DNA of 64,000 bases from the NCBI GenBank assembly GCA_037953625.1, contig CM075651.1, positions 161,767,501 to 161,831,500 on the forward strand. Direction: 5' to 3'. Origin of the DNA: Crotalaria pallida. Lineage: Eukaryota > Streptophyta > Magnoliopsida > Fabales > Fabaceae. Every line of letters begins with the position of its first letter. Within the stretch, counting starts at the first letter, position 1. Position numbers and translations under genes: made by a program. The notes beneath the pieces are model-generated. The model was given only the letters and a program-made list of their open reading frames with translations, had not been told where the DNA came from and ran no database searches. Of the stretch, positions 63,213 through 64,000 are shown piece by piece.

Positions 63213-64000
63213 TGTTGACACCCAATTTTGTCCGGGGTCAAAGATGTTATTTGGTAAAAAAATAATTTTGGTTATTTATTTATTTTTTTTTATTTTTTTA
63301 TTCTCAAATTATTTATATTTGAAAAAAATAAAGAGCTTGTTTGAATGTATTATTATTGTGTATTGAGTTATTCTTTGGGTTTTTTTTTTTTTTTTTAAAA
63401 AAAAGTTTTAAAATAAAAGGTTTGTTTTTTTTTTTAATAACGAAGTGATTATATGGTTTTAATTATATGTTTAAGATTGGTTTACGGTAAAATAATTTAA
63501 CATAGTTCGGGACGGTTGCGACATGTTATATATTGGTTCAATGTTTTTGTATCTGGATTATGAATTTGGTAAAAATGGCTTTACAAGGTATGTATATTCT
63601 TCACGTCAGCTTGGGAGTGCTTGAATTTTTCAAACTTTGCTTGAAGATGAAATAACTAATTGCTGGAACTTTATTTTCTGTAGTTAGGAATTGCGTTTAT
63701 GCATTATAGCCAGTATTGAGACCAGTCATTACTTTAAGATTTCACTGTTGAGGTTTTTTTTTAATTATATATTTAGTTTTTGAACTTTAAAATCTTTCTG
63801 TTATAGATCTATTTTTTTTTCCGTGTCTTGCTGACATGTCACGTCGAGATCCTAATTAGTCCAACAAAAAAATTTCCATTCAAGGATTATTTTCACTAAA
63901 TGAACTCTTTCGTTTTTTTTAGTCCTAAAACTGTATCAAGTGGTATACGACAAGACAATCAAATCAAAGGTTTTTTTTTGCATTATCAATTAATTATGAA
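63213..64000 (+). repeat. 3' LTR of the Ogre element (first 788 bases)
   Basis: Starts TGTTGACACCC like the 5' LTR. Differences seen: T to C in AAGATTT-ACTGTTG (near 63743), C to T in GAACTC-TTCG (near 63907), plus lengths of several T/A runs. Confidence 0.92.

Larger units (their letters stand above)
48558..64000 (+). mobile_element. Ogre/Tat-lineage Ty3-gypsy retrotransposon (3' end outside window)
   Basis: Order: 5' LTR, PBS, ORF1, gag-protease, G-patch, intron, RT, native RNase H, second (archaeal-type) RNase H, integrase, long 3' UTR with tandem repeats, PPT, 3' LTR. The extra 5' ORF, the intron before RT, the dual RNase H and the hypervariable 3' UTR are known marks of Ogre/Tat elements of legumes. 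The gag-protease, G-patch and RT-integrase parts are all in one frame. ORF1 is in a different frame. The visible 3' LTR portion differs from the 5' LTR by two substitutions plus homopolymer length changes, so the insertion is recent. Confidence 0.93.

Overview
The window is plant nuclear DNA, very AT-rich and packed with mobile elements. It most likely comes from a legume. The evidence is a 15-kb Ogre/Tat-type Ty3-gypsy retrotransposon with an extra 5' ORF, many Stowaway, Mutator-type and hAT-type MITEs, tRNA-derived SINEs, a Ty1-copia remnant and an L1-type LINE. The species cannot be fixed from the sequence alone.

Cellular genes. Only two complete host genes are convincing: two intronless AT-hook/PPC (AHL) genes at 14653-15411 and 29739-30560, both on the + strand. 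They sit in a duplicated segment (about 12.9-18.8 kb and 27.75-34.7 kb) that shares promoter, coding sequence and 3' flank. Elements present in only one copy date later insertions, including a Stowaway MITE that ends 21 bp before the TATA box of the first gene. The window opens with the last 34 codons of another gene, possibly a third AHL member.

0-12.9 kb: nested DNA transposons and SINEs. Several TIR elements with 8-10 bp target-site duplications (TSDs) carry pieces of host genes (Pack-MULE style). The clearest is the last exon of phytoene synthase inside the element at 6175-7930.

19-27.7 kb: mostly unassigned AT-rich DNA, with a 5'-truncated LINE on the minus strand (21593-24745) and Mutator-type MITEs. 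32-34.5 kb: a run of Stowaway MITEs.

35.1-39.9 kb: an old Ty1-copia element with both LTRs and a decayed RNase H region, split by a foldback element with 9-bp TSDs. 40.8-43.6 kb: long foldback elements. One carries a minus-strand reading frame with six LKNET-type repeats.

45.0-48.6 kb: the 5' LTR and non-coding interior of a second LTR element with no recognisable gag-pol. It is interrupted at 48558 by the Ogre-type element, which runs past the window end. That element has nearly identical LTRs (two substitutions seen by eye in about 780 bases) and a PBS. Its reading frames are ORF1, gag-protease, a G-patch domain and RT/dual RNase H/integrase. A 315-bp intron whose removal keeps the frame lies before RT. 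Its long 3' UTR holds two GNRA-capped hairpins and a 120-bp tandem array, followed by the polypurine tract.
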